Shown: in pieces, positions 1-11,626 of the stretch | Numbering within the stretch: position 1 is the stretch's first letter | Layout of the letters: each line of letters starts with the position of its first letter | DNA from: Impatiens glandulifera | Taxonomy: Eukaryota > Streptophyta > Magnoliopsida > Ericales > Balsaminaceae | Direction: 5' to 3' | Assembly (NCBI RefSeq): GCF_907164915.1 | Contig: NC_061862.1 | Span: 125,249,641 to 125,313,640 of the forward strand | Length of the DNA stretch: 64,000 nt | The notes under the pieces: generated by a model | The model's database searches: none | Told to the model about the DNA's origin: nothing | Seen by the model: the letters and a program-made list of their open reading frames with translations, nothing else | Program-made: the position numbers and the translations under genes

Positions 1-1421
1 ACAAATTAATTTAAATACATTCTAAATAAAATAATAAATATGTTTTTATATATTAATTATATTTAATATATAGTTATATATAATATAAAATAATTAATAG
101 ATTTTATTTACGGAGTCAAATGAAACTAACTTCATATTAAGTATTTACGTTGTAAAACCCATGTAAAAATCATTCAGTTTTATATTGTAAAATCTATGTA
201 AAAACAGAATTATGTACTATCGCTCCGGTAATGTAAAACAAAGTGAAGCGAAAGAAACTTCCCTTCTTTGCACTGTTCATTGACCCGGATATAAATTTGG
301 GTTCCAGATATATATCTTCTTTCTCAGCCTGTAATTCAATAGCAGAAAATCTGATTTGTTCTAAAAGGGAGAAATTAACACTATTTAGTCAAATAAGTTC
401 TTTTATTTGCCTCATTCATATTACATTTTCAAATTAAAAAAATGAAAATATCATGTTATTTAAAAGTCAAAACCCTCATTCTTATAGAAATAAATGCACT
501 TGTGCATAAATAGAATTTCCAATTCAATTCTAATACATTGAAAACTTATAAAATTGTAATTCCAAAACTGGAATGATAAAAATGACATAAAATAATTTTC
601 AAGAAATTATAAATATCTTGAATTGTGATTCGGTCCCAAACATGACATTGGCTTAGTATCAAAGTAAACCTCCAAAGCAATATAACCATGAACCCCAAAA
701 TTAAAGAAAGAATTAGGGCTTTAATTTATATATCATATGTCAACTTTATAAATAATATACTAAACTGTTGTGGAATTAGTATTTAATTTCAAGGGAAGAC
801 TTTAATTTCCTGTCACATTAAAATTAACTTTAACTACAATCAGTGCCTAATTTTTAACAACAAAAAACATCAACAATTGCTTGCGGATTTACAATTAAGA
901 ACAAAAAGGATGTTCATGAGCCAATCAAACAACTTGATTCTCAAAAATCACAACATTCCTTTATTTCTATATCTGACAATATAAGAACATAAATAATGAC
1001 AAGTATAAGTGAAACTTGGAAAAATTAATCAAATCCACACAAACCATAAGAGGGTCAAAAGACATACCCGAAAGCTCAAACAGCGTTCCTTGTTTGTGAA
1101 ATTTCCCACCAATCTTCTTCCGCAGTTCAACGATTGTCTCCATCTAGAAATTAAATCCACACAAACCATAAGAGGGTCAAAAGAACATAAATTATGACAA
1201 GTATCATGAAGATAAATCCTATAAAAAGTTTCAATTAAATCTATTCTATATATATATAAGATTTATAGAAGCTCACCTGACAAGAAGACATTGTCCTTGG
1301 ATAAGAACCAAAAGCAGAAACTGGAGAAATGGGGTAACTGACTGCATATCACCGGTTGATGATGTTATAGTTTACGTCATAGTTGGAGGAGGTCTCATTT
1401 GAGCTATAGAAGTGTGAAATT
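1..1421. other. AT-rich spacer, 3' flank of the TAF1C-like gene
   Basis: No convincing gene is seen; short open frames here lack codon structure or recognisable motifs. Part of 1260-1421 is probably 3' untranslated region of the minus-strand gene that stops at 1422. A 31-bp direct repeat beginning aaatccacacaaaccataag occurs at 1030-1060 and 1151-1181, and the neighbouring motif aagaacataaa.tatgacaagt also occurs twice (about 982 and 1180), so a block of roughly 120 bp has been partly duplicated. Confidence 0.6.
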
Positions 1422-4133
1422 TTAGGAAGTTTTACTCTTAGAGAACTCTTGATACATGTCAAAACTTCCCAAAAATCTGTTGTGTTGTTTCTTCAATAAT
1501 CTATATGCTTTCATTTCTTTTGGCCCAAAGTTTCTATTAACAAAGCTATTATCAATATACTTCAATTCTGTAGGGCACATATCATCGAATAAGTCTGACC
1601 CAACTGTATCAGTATAATCATTCCTGGAGATACCTTTCACACGTTTTTCCAAAGCAAACATAGTGAATCTCTCTTCTTCAATATCAATGTCAGATTGCGT
1701 ATGAGAAAATGCAGATGGCACGAGCAACACAAGGGAACCTTCCTTTTTCTTGGTTTCAGAAGGAACTTCATCCATGGCATCTGCAAGAGAAACTGCATCA
1801 TCATTTTGAGATAAAGAACTAGAGCCTGTTACGATTTCCTTGGCCACTTTTAGAACATCATTACACCTCCGAGTAAGTTCCATTGCAGTGTTATCAAAGT
1901 TTTCCCCTTTATCTTCCGCCTTGGATAAACTAATTAGAACTGGAAGAGGAAGAATGGGACCAACTAGAGAACTACCAGGCTTCGTGGTTCCTGACCATTT
2001 GTTGCTTCGACAAGAAGGTGCTCGAAAGAAAAATGGAGGTAATTGTGGTTGTTCTGGAACATCCAAGAATTCCAGCGACACTTCTTTATTATCCAATAGA
2101 ACCTCAATTACTTCAGAATAGCAAGAAAATGCCTGTTGTAGGATATTTGTGGGTAAACTTGACCAGATAATCCTCGAAGCAACCTCATAAATGCTCATTG
2201 GAAGTGGAATTTCTTTGAACGCATTTTTATCTAAACCATAATGGTTGACCTTCTCACATATATATTGATTGAAATATTCACTAGAGGAGCCTTTCTTATG
2301 ATGCCTTTTATTAGACTTTATAGTTTTCCTCAATGCAATGCTATCAAGATCACCACTAATGTAACTTACAAGGTAGTCAAGTTTTAGGTACTTAAATTTC
2401 TTGGGAAATCTATATTCCCCATCATTTGAAGAACACATAAGAGAATCCTCACACCCTCTAACTGAGTCTTTATGGATCTTCTCTGATGATCCCATGAATT
2501 CCCACGAAGCTTGATACCTTAGTGATTCAAGCTTCCCAGATGACATCAGCCGAATTAGTGTAAAGCTGTCTTGCATTTCTGGTGCATGCAATTGATTATG
2601 AAGGTCCTTATCGAGAATGCCAAACCCTATAACTATTTCTTTCTTTTGTCGCCAATCAACCCATTCTGGAAGAGCGTCTTTCTCAAACTCATCTCGAACA
2701 AGACAACTTCCACAATGACATTCGCCAACAGGACACGGGAGTTGTGAAGGGAGTCCCCAAGCATAAAACTGTTTGCTGAATTTAGAAATTTTTGAGGAGA
2801 CTGTTCCTTTAGGAGGTGGCCCATAGCAAAAGATACTAAACTGGCAGTTCCAAAAGGACCCCACAATAATGCAATACCCCGAATCAGAAGCCCACTTATA
2901 TTGATCTTTGGAGTGAGACCTCATCTCAGACAATGGGTAAACAGAAATATAGGATGGTGTGGGAAGATCATGAGCCCATTGTAGCAATGGCATCATTGGC
3001 TTCCGAATATCACAAAGAAGAAGTAAACGATTAGTTGCCACAACAAAATAGAAGCCATCAGAGCTAACTTTACTAAAGGTTGTGAACCTGTCATTCATAA
3101 CACCCATTGTCATTGCCAAAGACTGAATCTTCAGCAAACAACTCTTCTTGCAACTATCAGATCTCAAATCAACAAGAAATATGGCATAAGAATGAGCAAC
3201 AATCAAGATTCTAGGATGCCAACTAAATTCACAACTCAACCATCTACCATGCCGCATACTGTTGAACTCGTCGTCCCATGGAACATGCAGTTTTTTCCCA
3301 AGAATTGCCCCGTCTAAGCTTTCTTTTCCAGCATAAGATTCCAAATCAAATAGAAACAATCTTCCATGACTAAGAAGCACCACGCTCTCATGAGGCAAAT
3401 GTGGATTCCAACAAGCATGGGCTACAGAATTACTCTTAAACAACTTACTACCCACAAAATGTAGAAAAGGTCTCTCTTCATTTGAACCAATACCCATAAT
3501 ACTAGCAGTAAACCAATGAACAGAATACATTGTACAAGCCATTACGTAACCAAGAGGATGAATTGATGATTTACCAGAACTGCAAGGAAACCCATTACTC
3601 GAGTTAACCAATAATCTGAGAATCCGATGATTGAATTTATTTTTTGATTTGAAGATCCCATCATTACCATTGCATTGGACACTCAGTTTTCCGTCCTTCA
3701 CTGACAATAGAGCGTAGCCAACCTGATCAGAGTTATCCCCCGTGGGAAACAAGACTAGAAGAGAACTGGATAAAGGGCAACGGAGAAACTGTAGGCAGTT
3801 ATAGCCTAAGGTGGAAATTTCAGGAGACACAGATTGGTGGGGGCCAAATTCACAAGCGATGGACGATGCAATGGAAGGGAGAAGTGAAGATGGGTTATTG
3901 GGAGAGGGAGTGGTGCTGAGGAATCTAGAGAGGGAGAGATGAGGAAAAGAGGGAGGCACGAAAGAAGAAAGAAATGAGGATGACAAGAGAAGAGATCGAG
4001 TGTCCATATTTGGGTTGAATATGAGAGGTCCTAAAGGGTGGCCTCCGCCTCCGCTATCATTATTTAGAAGAAGAGGAGCAGAGAAGACAGATGAGATGGG
4101 CCACACACTCTTCCATTCCTCTGATAAATCCAT
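1422..4133 (-). CDS. TAF1C/RRN6-like RNA polymerase I initiation factor subunit (plant form)
   Basis: Single uninterrupted 903-codon frame. The start (MDLSEEWKSVWPISSVF) and the overall layout match, from memory, the plant family represented by Arabidopsis At3g18310, annotated as TAF1C (TATA-binding-protein associated factor, RNA polymerase I, subunit C). The family is expected to help recruit Pol I to rDNA promoters in the nucleolus; that role is inferred from homology. Visible: a Ser/Pro-rich N-terminus (about residues 40-90), a central part rich in beta-type strands such as SHGRLFLFDLESY and LLLLCDIRKPMMPLLQWAHD (WD/propeller-like), and a charged, helical C-terminus ending near FLGSFDMYQEFSKSK. 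Length is close to that of the Arabidopsis protein. The ATG at 4133 is the first in frame, and a putative acceptor (TTTTGCAG) 20-30 bp upstream suggests a leader intron. It could be an unrelated WD-like protein, but the N-terminal match is strong. Confidence 0.8.
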   Translation of the reverse strand: MDLSEEWKSVWPISSVFSAPLLLNNDSGGGGHPLGPLIFNPNMDTRSLLLSSSFLSSFVPPSFPHLSLSRFLSTTPSPNNPSSLLPSIASSIACEFGPHQSVSPEISTLGYNCLQFLRCPLSSSLLVLFPTGDNSDQVGYALLSVKDGKLSVQCNGNDGIFKSKNKFNHRILRLLVNSSNGFPCSSGKSSIHPLGYVMACTMYSVHWFTASIMGIGSNEERPFLHFVGSKLFKSNSVAHACWNPHLPHESVVLLSHGRLFLFDLESYAGKESLDGAILGKKLHVPWDDEFNSMRHGRWLSCEFSWHPRILIVAHSYAIFLVDLRSDSCKKSCLLKIQSLAMTMGVMNDRFTTFSKVSSDGFYFVVATNRLLLLCDIRKPMMPLLQWAHDLPTPSYISVYPLSEMRSHSKDQYKWASDSGYCIIVGSFWNCQFSIFCYGPPPKGTVSSKISKFSKQFYAWGLPSQLPCPVGECHCGSCLVRDEFEKDALPEWVDWRQKKEIVIGFGILDKDLHNQLHAPEMQDSFTLIRLMSSGKLESLRYQASWEFMGSSEKIHKDSVRGCEDSLMCSSNDGEYRFPKKFKYLKLDYLVSYISGDLDSIALRKTIKSNKRHHKKGSSSEYFNQYICEKVNHYGLDKNAFKEIPLPMSIYEVASRIIWSSLPTNILQQAFSCYSEVIEVLLDNKEVSLEFLDVPEQPQLPPFFFRAPSCRSNKWSGTTKPGSSLVGPILPLPVLISLSKAEDKGENFDNTAMELTRRCNDVLKVAKEIVTGSSSLSQNDDAVSLADAMDEVPSETKKKEGSLVLLVPSAFSHTQSDIDIEEERFTMFALEKRVKGISRNDYTDTVGSDLFDDMCPTELKYIDNSFVNRNFGPKEMKAYRLLKKQHNRFLGSFDMYQEFSKSKTS

Positions 4134-5095
4134 CGTCTTTCAAGCGAAAGTTGGCTGCAAAACAGTACACAGAGTTACTCTTAACAACAATTATATTTCT
4201 GTTATACAAGAACATCTCAAATAGTAATCAAGCAACACAAAACTAAAGGCATTGTAAAAATGAATAGTTGAATCAAAATGTAGCAACACCAACCATTGTT
4301 CTTGGACCCTCCTACAAGAAACAGCATAGAAATAGCGATGAACATGTACACAGATGACAGAGCATGGAAAGGAATAAAAAAGATTAAAGATCAAAATAAA
4401 GACTGATAAACTTCTCTCCTCAATTTTTACAAACATACTACCAGGATTATTCCTAATATTCAAATTCTATTCAAGTCCAAACTGTCTACGAGCATGCAAA
4501 ATTGAAATACAGGTTAACTTCCTATCACATTTCACAACCAAAATATACACTTTGATCGAAAATAGAATAAAAGATACTTACTATAGTAGCAGTATCTCAC
4601 CAAAATTTGCAAATCAATCACAATGTTTCTAAACATGCTAAAAATAAATCAACATTCATATCAATTTGCAAAATCAAAATTGATACAGAGCATAAATAGA
4701 TTGAACTAATATAATACCACTTCTTTTAACAGAGCAAGTAGTTTACTTAGGTTCTGTCATCTCAAATCAACTGGACTCCAAGTATTTGTCTCCAGATTCT
4801 AATTGTATTCTCTTATCTCATTGATTCATATAGCAACAAGGCATTTAATGCAACATTTTACATGAAGCTGTCGATTAGATAATGCAAGTAACAAATGTCA
4901 TCAAAATCATCAAGTATAATTAAGTGAGAAATTAATACGTTACAAGTTGTAATCAAGAGAAGTGGATATTGGAAATTTTGAAGAGACGATCTACGAATCC
5001 TCCGATACCGAGCGCAGATGAAGAGAGAGAATTGCAGTGGCTGTGTTAACGGAGGTCTCACCGGAGAGTGAGAAAAAAATACCCAACTTTTAGGT
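4134..5095 (-). promoter_or_regulatory. Probable 5' leader with intron and promoter of the TAF1C-like gene
   Basis: Reading the minus strand, a pyrimidine-rich stretch followed by TTTTGCAG lies just upstream of the ATG, a plausible acceptor of a 5'-UTR intron. The GC-richer segment at about 4960-5090 (CTCTCCGGTGAGACC, CTCTCTCTTCATCTGCGC on the minus strand) looks like a transcribed leader exon, with AT-rich promoter sequence beyond 5095. No coding potential is apparent. Leader boundaries are inferred; cDNA would settle them. Confidence 0.4.
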
Positions 5096-5596
5096 CAAAG
5101 ATGGAAACGCCGATGGAAACTAATATACTAAATTTTAGATATAATATAATTTACCTACCATAAATTAAAATATTTATTAGGTTAATTCATATTTATATTT
5201 ACAATAATATTTTAATAGTTACTCATATTAAAAAAAAATGTATAAATTTAAAAAAAAATATATAATATTTTTCTTTTACTTTTTACATTTATAAAATTTT
5301 AATTTATTTATTATATTTTAAAATATAATAATAAACTATAACAAAAAAATATATTTATATTTAACTGTATTTAATTTTTTAGTTTAAATAATAATAATAA
5401 TAAATATGTAATTACAGATTTTTATTTAATTATTTAATTTTCTTTTATATATATATTTCTTTTATCTAAGTGAAAAAATTATATTATTTTAAGTATAAAA
5501 ATATAAAAGTGTTAATTTTACATAATTAAATCTAATAATTAATAATGTTAATTAAAATTTAAAATTTAATTTCTTTATTATATTTAATAGATAATA
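5096..5596. other. AT-rich spacer
   Basis: Very AT-rich, mostly runs of A/T with short ATA and AAT repeats. No gene or defined element was recognised. Confidence 0.6.
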
Positions 5597-5602
5597 TGAT
5601 GT

Positions 5603-5722
5603 ATGCAGTTATATTTTGAACCTGGAACAAACCGCCAATTCAGATCTTATAAGAAAGCTTGGGAGCTTTATAACGAATCCCTCGAAGAACAACTCCACCT
5701 ACTACTTCAAGTTTTGCCAAGG
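5603..5722 (+). pseudogene. Possible methyl-CpG-binding-domain gene fragment
   Basis: A short stretch encodes YFEPGTNRQFRSYKKAWEL, which resembles the second half of a plant methyl-CpG-binding domain (an aromatic-EP-x-G-x-x-FRS-K-x-V-x-x-Y pattern). The open frame continues to 5854 but after about residue 40 becomes non-coding in appearance. No upstream half of the domain, start context or neighbouring exon was found. I treat it as an isolated exon relic, possibly carried by a transposon; the similarity is short and could be chance. Confidence 0.35.
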
Positions 5723-5949
5723 CAAGTTATTCTTTGTCTATTATCATCACATGAATGTTTACTAATAAGTTTTCAAATTTCTGGTCAGTTTAGATGTAAA
5801 ATGCTTTATATATATTATAACAGTAAAATATATTTTACTATTTTGTTTATTTAATTATTAAAAAAATAGTAAAACTTACATTTATTTACTTATTTTATCC
5901 AAAATTTTCTTGTTATTTATTCAAGCCCATCCCACCACCGAATCATGGG

Positions 5950-7070
5950 TCCGTCACTAGCTATAAATAAACCCTCTTAAGTTATTCCGAAGGCAATAAA
6001 TTAACTTTCTCCCTTCAAATTAAAGAAAATCAAAAATTCGCTATTAAAGTTTAAAGTTTCGGATTTTTTATTTTTTTTGTTTGAGGTCTTAAAACTCGGA
6101 TTTGTGCATTCTAACAGTTTTCCTAAAGTCTAAAGAGTGTTCTCAAATCCTTTGTAAGGATTCAATCACCCTTTAATTCATATTTACAGTTTGAATTTAA
6201 ATTTTTTATATTTTAAATTGTATAAGCTTGTATGCTTGGGGTTCATGGTATTTTATGGTTGGATAATGATCTTAGGATTATTTAGAAACTATCTAAATAT
6301 GGTAGAATCGATCAATCGTTCTAAATAACAAAAACCCAAATTTGAATTTTTAAAATCAAAAAAACGGGTTGCTATTTTTTGGGTTATTATGTTGAATCAC
6401 AGCCCAAAAATCTTCCCAACATGATTGTAATAATGTTGGGCAACTGTTTGGATCATGTTTGATTCATCCCGATCATTTTGATCAAAATAAAAAAAAAAAT
6501 AAAAAAATTGGAGTTCTTGAATTGGTCAAAACGAACCATCAATGTTCTTGTTTTGATACCAATCAAGAATATGTACTTTAAGAAAATTACTGAGAACTTC
6601 TTACACTTCAAAACAACTTTAAAATAAAAAAATAATAATTTTTTTTATCACAAACTGTTTTGAACAAATTGATCATCATTCAAGTCGGTTGATACCTTGA
6701 GATGATGATCAACATGTTCTTGAGAGCTTTGTAAAACTACCCAAACTCTTGGATCAAAGAATCCAAGATAAAAAAATGAATTAAAAAAATAAACTTTTAA
6801 TGTTCTTAAGGACCGAGGCTTGTTTAGCTTATAACCGAGAAATTCGACCGATGATCTTCGGTCCGGATCAAAACCTAGGACAGAGAAATTTGAACCTAGG
6901 ACCTTGAATTTCAATAGGATCAAGAGTTCCGACCGATGTTCTTGAGCTAAGACCGAGATGTCTGGCCGATGTTCTTGAATTAGGACCGAAAAATTCGATC
7001 GATGATTTTCACCTAAGACCGATTTATAGAGGTAAGATTCGGGCAACTTATTTAAATAATTATTCATAAT
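5950..7070 (+). repeat. LTR-like repeat, copy A (inverted relative of 33.7-35.1 kb)
   Basis: Segments of this block reappear in reverse complement, in the same order, at 33700-35140. Shared landmarks are CTATAAATA (5960 here; minus strand near 35130 there), an aacatgattgtaataatgttggg-type stretch, a TTTTGATACCAATCAAG stretch, and gatgatgatcaacatgtt followed by a block rich in 'ctcggtcc/gaccgag' motifs (about 6800-7050). The CTATAAATA box suggests an LTR promoter. The open frame at 6648-7067 is just this low-complexity repeat. Confidence 0.6.
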
Positions 7071-7231
7071 TTTGAAACATTATATTTAAAAATACAAAAT
7101 ATTAATATATAATGATAAAATACAAAATTATAATTTAAAATTATAAAAAATATATATAATATTTTAAGTAATAAATTAAACTATTTGATAGAAAAAAATG
7201 AAAAGTAATATAATATTTTTGAGGTATAAGT

Positions 7232-7930
7232 CAGGGGTGTTCAACCGGACGGTTAACTGGTTAAACGGTTTCGGTTAAGACCGGTTTTGATTTTTATTTT
7301 ATAAACCGGTTAACCGGCCGTTAATGGTATCAGTTTTACCAGTTTTGGTCGGTTCCGATCGGTTAACCGAGTTTAACTGGTCGATAATTCAATTTTTTAA
7401 ATTAATTAATAAATTTATGAAATGATTTTTTTTCAAATTATTGTTTGCACTTTTCTATTATACTATTCTCCATCTTTTTTGTCTCTATTATGATATATTA
7501 TATTTTATAAAACTGATAAAACGGGTAGTTGAATCGGTAAGTTACAATAAAATAATGATTATCTAAATAAATTATTTTAGTTTGTGTTTAATTTATTTTT
7601 GTAAAATTTTATATAAATTATAATGTTTTTTTAAAATAATTTTATAAAATTATAATCTAAAATTTAAAAATATTTTTTTTTATAAATTATTAAATATTAT
7701 TTATAATATATCTATTATTTATAAAATAACTAATACAAATTATAAAATATAAAAATATATAATTAAATTATTACTGATTTACCATTAGAAAAATAGACAA
7801 ACTGAAAATCGGACCATTTAACCGATAAAAAACTGGTTTATCGAACCGTTAAAACCGATTAATCAATAAACCATTAAAACCAAACTGTTTAGTTGGGTTA
7901 TTGATTTTTTTAGTTTTTTTCACATTCCTA
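7232..7930. mobile_element. hAT-like non-autonomous element (about 700 bp)
   Basis: The left end CAGGGGTGTTCAACCGG and the right end (complement TAGGAATGTG) are imperfect inverted termini of the CAGGGGTGT type common in plant hAT MITEs. The 7-bp string tataagt flanks both ends (7225-7231 and 7933-7939), offset by a base or two on the right. Subterminal regions are rich in GGTTAACCGG / AACCGGTT inverted motifs. No transposase frame is present, so it would need a transposase in trans. Confidence 0.6.
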
Positions 7931-7939
7931 AATATAAGT

Positions 7940-8099
7940 TATTATAGAATAACATGTTTTTTAAGAAATTATAAAAAAAAAAATTGTACGAATATTATTT
8001 GTATTATTAGAAATCATCTTTGCGACAATTTAGATCGTACAAATAAAAACTAAAAATAAAAAAATTAAGAGCTCCCCATTTCCTATGTACAAAACTTGG
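7940..8099. other. Short AT-rich spacer
   Basis: AT-rich, with no gene or repeat recognised, between the hAT-like element and the TCGAG-rich repeat. Confidence 0.5.
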
Positions 8100-8213
8100 A
8101 GGGCACCGAACTCGACACTATTACAAACTCGAGCTACTCAAACTCGAGTAAACCAAGTTCGAGTCGAGATTCGAGCTCAAATCTCGACTCGACTCGTTTA
8201 AACCCCACCCCTA
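8100..8213. repeat. TCGAG-rich repeat end abutting the MKK gene
   Basis: About 110 bp dense in tcgag/ctcgag/gactcgag motifs, ending on the minus strand with TAGGGGTGGGG. A TAGGGGTGG terminus next to GAGTCGAG arrays is typical of plant hAT-like MITEs and related short repeats. The edge at 8213 lies within the last codons of the kinase gene; the other edge and any target duplication could not be fixed. Confidence 0.45.
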
Positions 8214-9133
8214 ATGGAAGTCGAAAGACCCAAAACAAACGGATGTTTCAGAAGCTCATCCGCCGTAGACCTCTTATCCGACTGTTTCTGCAAACAACAT
8301 CCAATAAAACTCCTAAACTCCTCCGACGAACTCTCCGGCAAACTCGGCGGTTCACCAAAGCATATAGCACACATCAAAGTAGCCCAATCAGGTCTCTGAC
8401 CCTTAGGTAAAAACGGAAAATGACCCATATAAAGTTCCATCAAAGTTAACCCTAAACTCCAAATATCAGCAGCATATCCATTATAAACCGAACCATAAGT
8501 ATCCTGATCAAACCTTTCAGGACTCATATAAGCACTCGTACCAACGTAAGAATTACAAGAATCCAACGTTCGAAACATCATCTTACTAACTCCAAAATCA
8601 GCAATCTTAACTTCCATTTTCTTATTCAAAAGTAAATTCGCCGGTTTAATATCCCGATGAATAATCTTATGCGCATGTAAATAACTCAATCCGTTAAGTA
8701 CTTCCCGCGCAACAGTTGATAAATCCGACTCAGAAAAATTCCCTGAGATACGAAGTTTATTTTCTAGATTACCTCCGTCCATATACTCCATCAAGATCGC
8801 GATATCACCGCCGCCGTTTTCGAATACGTCGTGGCATTTGACTATGAAAGGGGAATCAATTCGACGGAGGATCTCTTTTTCACGGAAGATCTGACGGCGG
8901 ATAATCGGATCGGAATCTCCGTTGACGAATTTGAGTGCGTGGATGGCGGATGTTCTTTTGTGACGAACTTTGTAGACGGTTCCGCCGTTGCCGTGGCCGA
9001 GGACTTGGAGTTTTTCGAAGTCGGACGTAATTGGATTTGGAATTGGAATTGGATGGAATTTGGGGCGGCGATCTAGGGTTTCTGGTAATGGAAGCTTGAG
9101 ATTAAGCTTGCGGCGACCTTGAACAATGGCCAT
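8198..9133 (-). CDS. MKK9: MAP kinase kinase, class D (MKK7/MKK9 type)
   Basis: Intronless 311-codon frame, as is usual for plant class D MAPKKs. It phosphorylates MAP kinases in stress, ethylene and defence signalling (family knowledge). Seen in order: N-terminal MAPK docking site GRRKLNLKLPLP (residues 6-17), glycine-rich loop LGHGNGGTVYKV (45-56), ATP-binding Lys in ALKF (K68), catalytic HRDIKPAN (159-166), DFG (179-181), activation loop with the plant T-x5-S pattern (T189, S195), SPERF, and the final HPF near 300. Length matches Arabidopsis MKK9 (about 310). The last five residues (IRGGV) and the stop come from a TCGAG-rich repeat abutting the gene, so the original C-terminus has been replaced. 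MKK7, MKK8 or MKK9 cannot be separated with certainty; docking site and tail favour MKK9. Confidence 0.92.
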   Translation of the reverse strand: MAIVQGRRKLNLKLPLPETLDRRPKFHPIPIPNPITSDFEKLQVLGHGNGGTVYKVRHKRTSAIHALKFVNGDSDPIIRRQIFREKEILRRIDSPFIVKCHDVFENGGGDIAILMEYMDGGNLENKLRISGNFSESDLSTVAREVLNGLSYLHAHKIIHRDIKPANLLLNKKMEVKIADFGVSKMMFRTLDSCNSYVGTSAYMSPERFDQDTYGSVYNGYAADIWSLGLTLMELYMGHFPFLPKGQRPDWATLMCAICFGEPPSLPESSSEEFRSFIGCCLQKQSDKRSTADELLKHPFVLGLSTSIRGGV

Positions 9134-9177
9134 TGAAGAAAGAAGAGGAAGGGTTTATTGAGAGAGATGGATGGGGG

Positions 9178-9191
9178 ATTTATATATATAT
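9178..9191 (-). promoter_or_regulatory. Probable TATA box of the MKK9-like gene
   Basis: On the minus strand TATATATATAAAT lies about 45-58 bp upstream of the ATG at 9133. If it is used, the 5' leader would be only some 15-30 nt. Position and sequence suit a plant TATA box; use is inferred. Confidence 0.45.
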
Positions 9192-9239
9192 GAGTGATGA
9201 ATTGAGGAAGGGGGGAGGAATTTGGAGATGGGTCCTATT

Positions 9240-11558
9240 TATGATTATTTTTAATTAAATTGTTACATGTGCTATATAAAAGCTACTTGATAATGACATA
9301 CAACAAGTGGTTTTATTTATTTATTTGTTTATAGCCATCACTCATGATGATGGGTAAATTGTATATTCCACCAAAATAAAATTTTGTAAATTTTTTTATA
9401 TAAATTATTAAAATCAACTCATTATATTATTATATCGAACTTGGAGTTGGTTCGGTTTGAGTTTATCTAAATAAATTTGGTTTATTTAAAAATCGTTGAG
9501 CGGTGATGAATTTAAGAAGGTATGTATAGACTTAAAAGTATTAATATATAAAATAAAATTTTATTTTAATTTATTTTTTTTAAATAAAAATAATTTAGTA
9601 ATTCAGTTATTTTATTGATGCAATTGGGTGATATAATTGATGAAAAAAAGTGAAATTGTGTTTGATTATGAATTTAGTGGCGGATCTATGTAGGGGCTAG
9701 AGTGGATCGAAGGCTACAAAAAAAATGACATTATCTTTAATTTCTTTTAACTTTTTAATATAATTCAATGTTTATTTATATAATTGTAAAACTTATATTT
9801 ATCTATTAGTTTTATTTAAAATTTTATGGTTATTTTTTTTAAGTTCACTTTAAACTTTTTTTTAAAACTCACTCAAATTCTAAATTCTGGATTTATTCCT
9901 TATTATAATTTAATTTATAAAAAAAATCCAGTTCAACAAATTTAATTACAAAGATCTCATTTAACAGAAAAATAAATGTGGATCAAAAACAAACTCAATT
10001 TAAGAATTGTGAGAGGAATTAGGCCACTCATAGTAGGGTCATCTAAGTTCTAACCCTTCTTTTAGAATTAAGTTAATCAATTATATTTTATTAATTTTTT
10101 TATATATTTTTTTAACAATATAATTATATATATAATAAATATATTGAAATAAATCCGTTTAAAATATCCAGATAGGATAGTGTTGCAAAGTCAAGAAATG
10201 TATTTATATTATAATTATAAAAGCACCATTATCTATACTAAGACTAGAATACAATAACACAATTATAAACATTTTTAATTAGAGGTAGAAAATTTTCAGT
10301 TCTGGTTAAAAAACAACACATATATATCATTAATTTTTAAATAAAAAAAGTTCAATAAAAATAAAACAGTAAAAATATTTAAATGAAAAAAATGAAAAAT
10401 ATATTTAATTAATTGTATCAACTTTTAAAGTTAATAAATCATTTATTTAAGATTTATTTGTTAGTAAAATAAATAAAATAAAATACTTTAAAAAATAATA
10501 AGCAAATCAACCCAACCTTCAAAAATTTTCAAATATAAAAGTATCAAATCTTAACATAATTAATCAACTAATTATTATTTAATCCTCATTCTTTGTCTAT
10601 CATTTCATATTTCAAATTTAGGATTCTATTGGGTAATGATAATTCCTATTTGGGGAGGGATCAACTTATTAAATATAACAGCTTGCAGCAAAATATCAAG
10701 AATCTACAAAAAGTAACAAATAATTTTTTGATTGCTTCCCTTGTAACATATAAAGAATAAAAATGAGTTATAAAAATATTTTAAATTAAAACCAGTTAAT
10801 AAACCTTGGTGCACATTAATTCAAAAAATGACATGAATTGAGTATGGTTTTTAATTATGAGATTGATTTTGTAAGCAAATGTAAAAATGATAGTAAATTA
10901 AAGATAATTTTCCTACTAAAAGAAATACCACCATTATATTGAGATAATAAAAAGAAATAGACAATAAAGGAATAACTAATTAAAAGATAGCTAGGTTACT
11001 ATGGAAATGATCTATAAATTCAGAATACTAATTGTTTTGTGGATTTTTTTAATTATAGGAGGGGAATAATTACAAGATATATGCTTTTACTCCAGATTTT
11101 ATTTTATGAAATTTAATCACATTTAATTGTCAGCTGATAGAATAAGTCATCCCTAAAACTATTTTTATTTTATGTCAAAATATTCATGTGACATATTATA
11201 ATAGTTTATATGATAAAACTCTTGTTTAAGATAACACAAGTCTCAAATTATATTCTCAATAAAATCTATTAAGTTAAGGTAAAAATATTTGTGTTAGTTT
11301 TATAAATTAAAAATAAATAAATAAAATTAATGTATACCTGATTCTTCGTATAAAACGTGCTAACAAAATGACAAAAATATAAGCAAAAGAATAAGACATA
11401 TAAAGGAAAGGGTAAACAAAAACATAGAATTATAAAAAAGATAAACATTAAGAAATATTTAAGTTATATATATAAATAAATAAATTTGACATTATATTAT
11501 TTCTTAATTAAAAATATATATTATTTTATTGCGTCAAAAGTGTCTTTTTTTTTTTTAT

Positions 11559-11561
<3 letters not shown>
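9240..11561. other. AT-rich intergenic region
   Basis: About 2.3 kb without a recognisable gene. Around 9672-9900 a segment starting agtggcggatctatgta resembles the ends of common plant non-autonomous repeats of the 'GTGGCGGAGC' type, but no clean second terminus was found. Confidence 0.55.

Positions 11562-11623
<62 letters not shown>
11562..11623. repeat. (TA)n microsatellite, about 62 bp
   Basis: Uninterrupted TA dinucleotide run. The open frame across it encodes only alternating Ile-Tyr and is not a gene. Confidence 0.95.

Positions 11624-11626
<3 letters not shown>

Noticed and set aside
243..437. 64-codon frame near the left edge
   Set aside because: No motif, start context or neighbouring exon supports a gene.
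6648..7067. 139-codon minus-strand frame
   Set aside because: Encodes irregular HRS/PDxSVL repeats that come from the ctcggtcc-type minisatellite of an LTR-like repeat.
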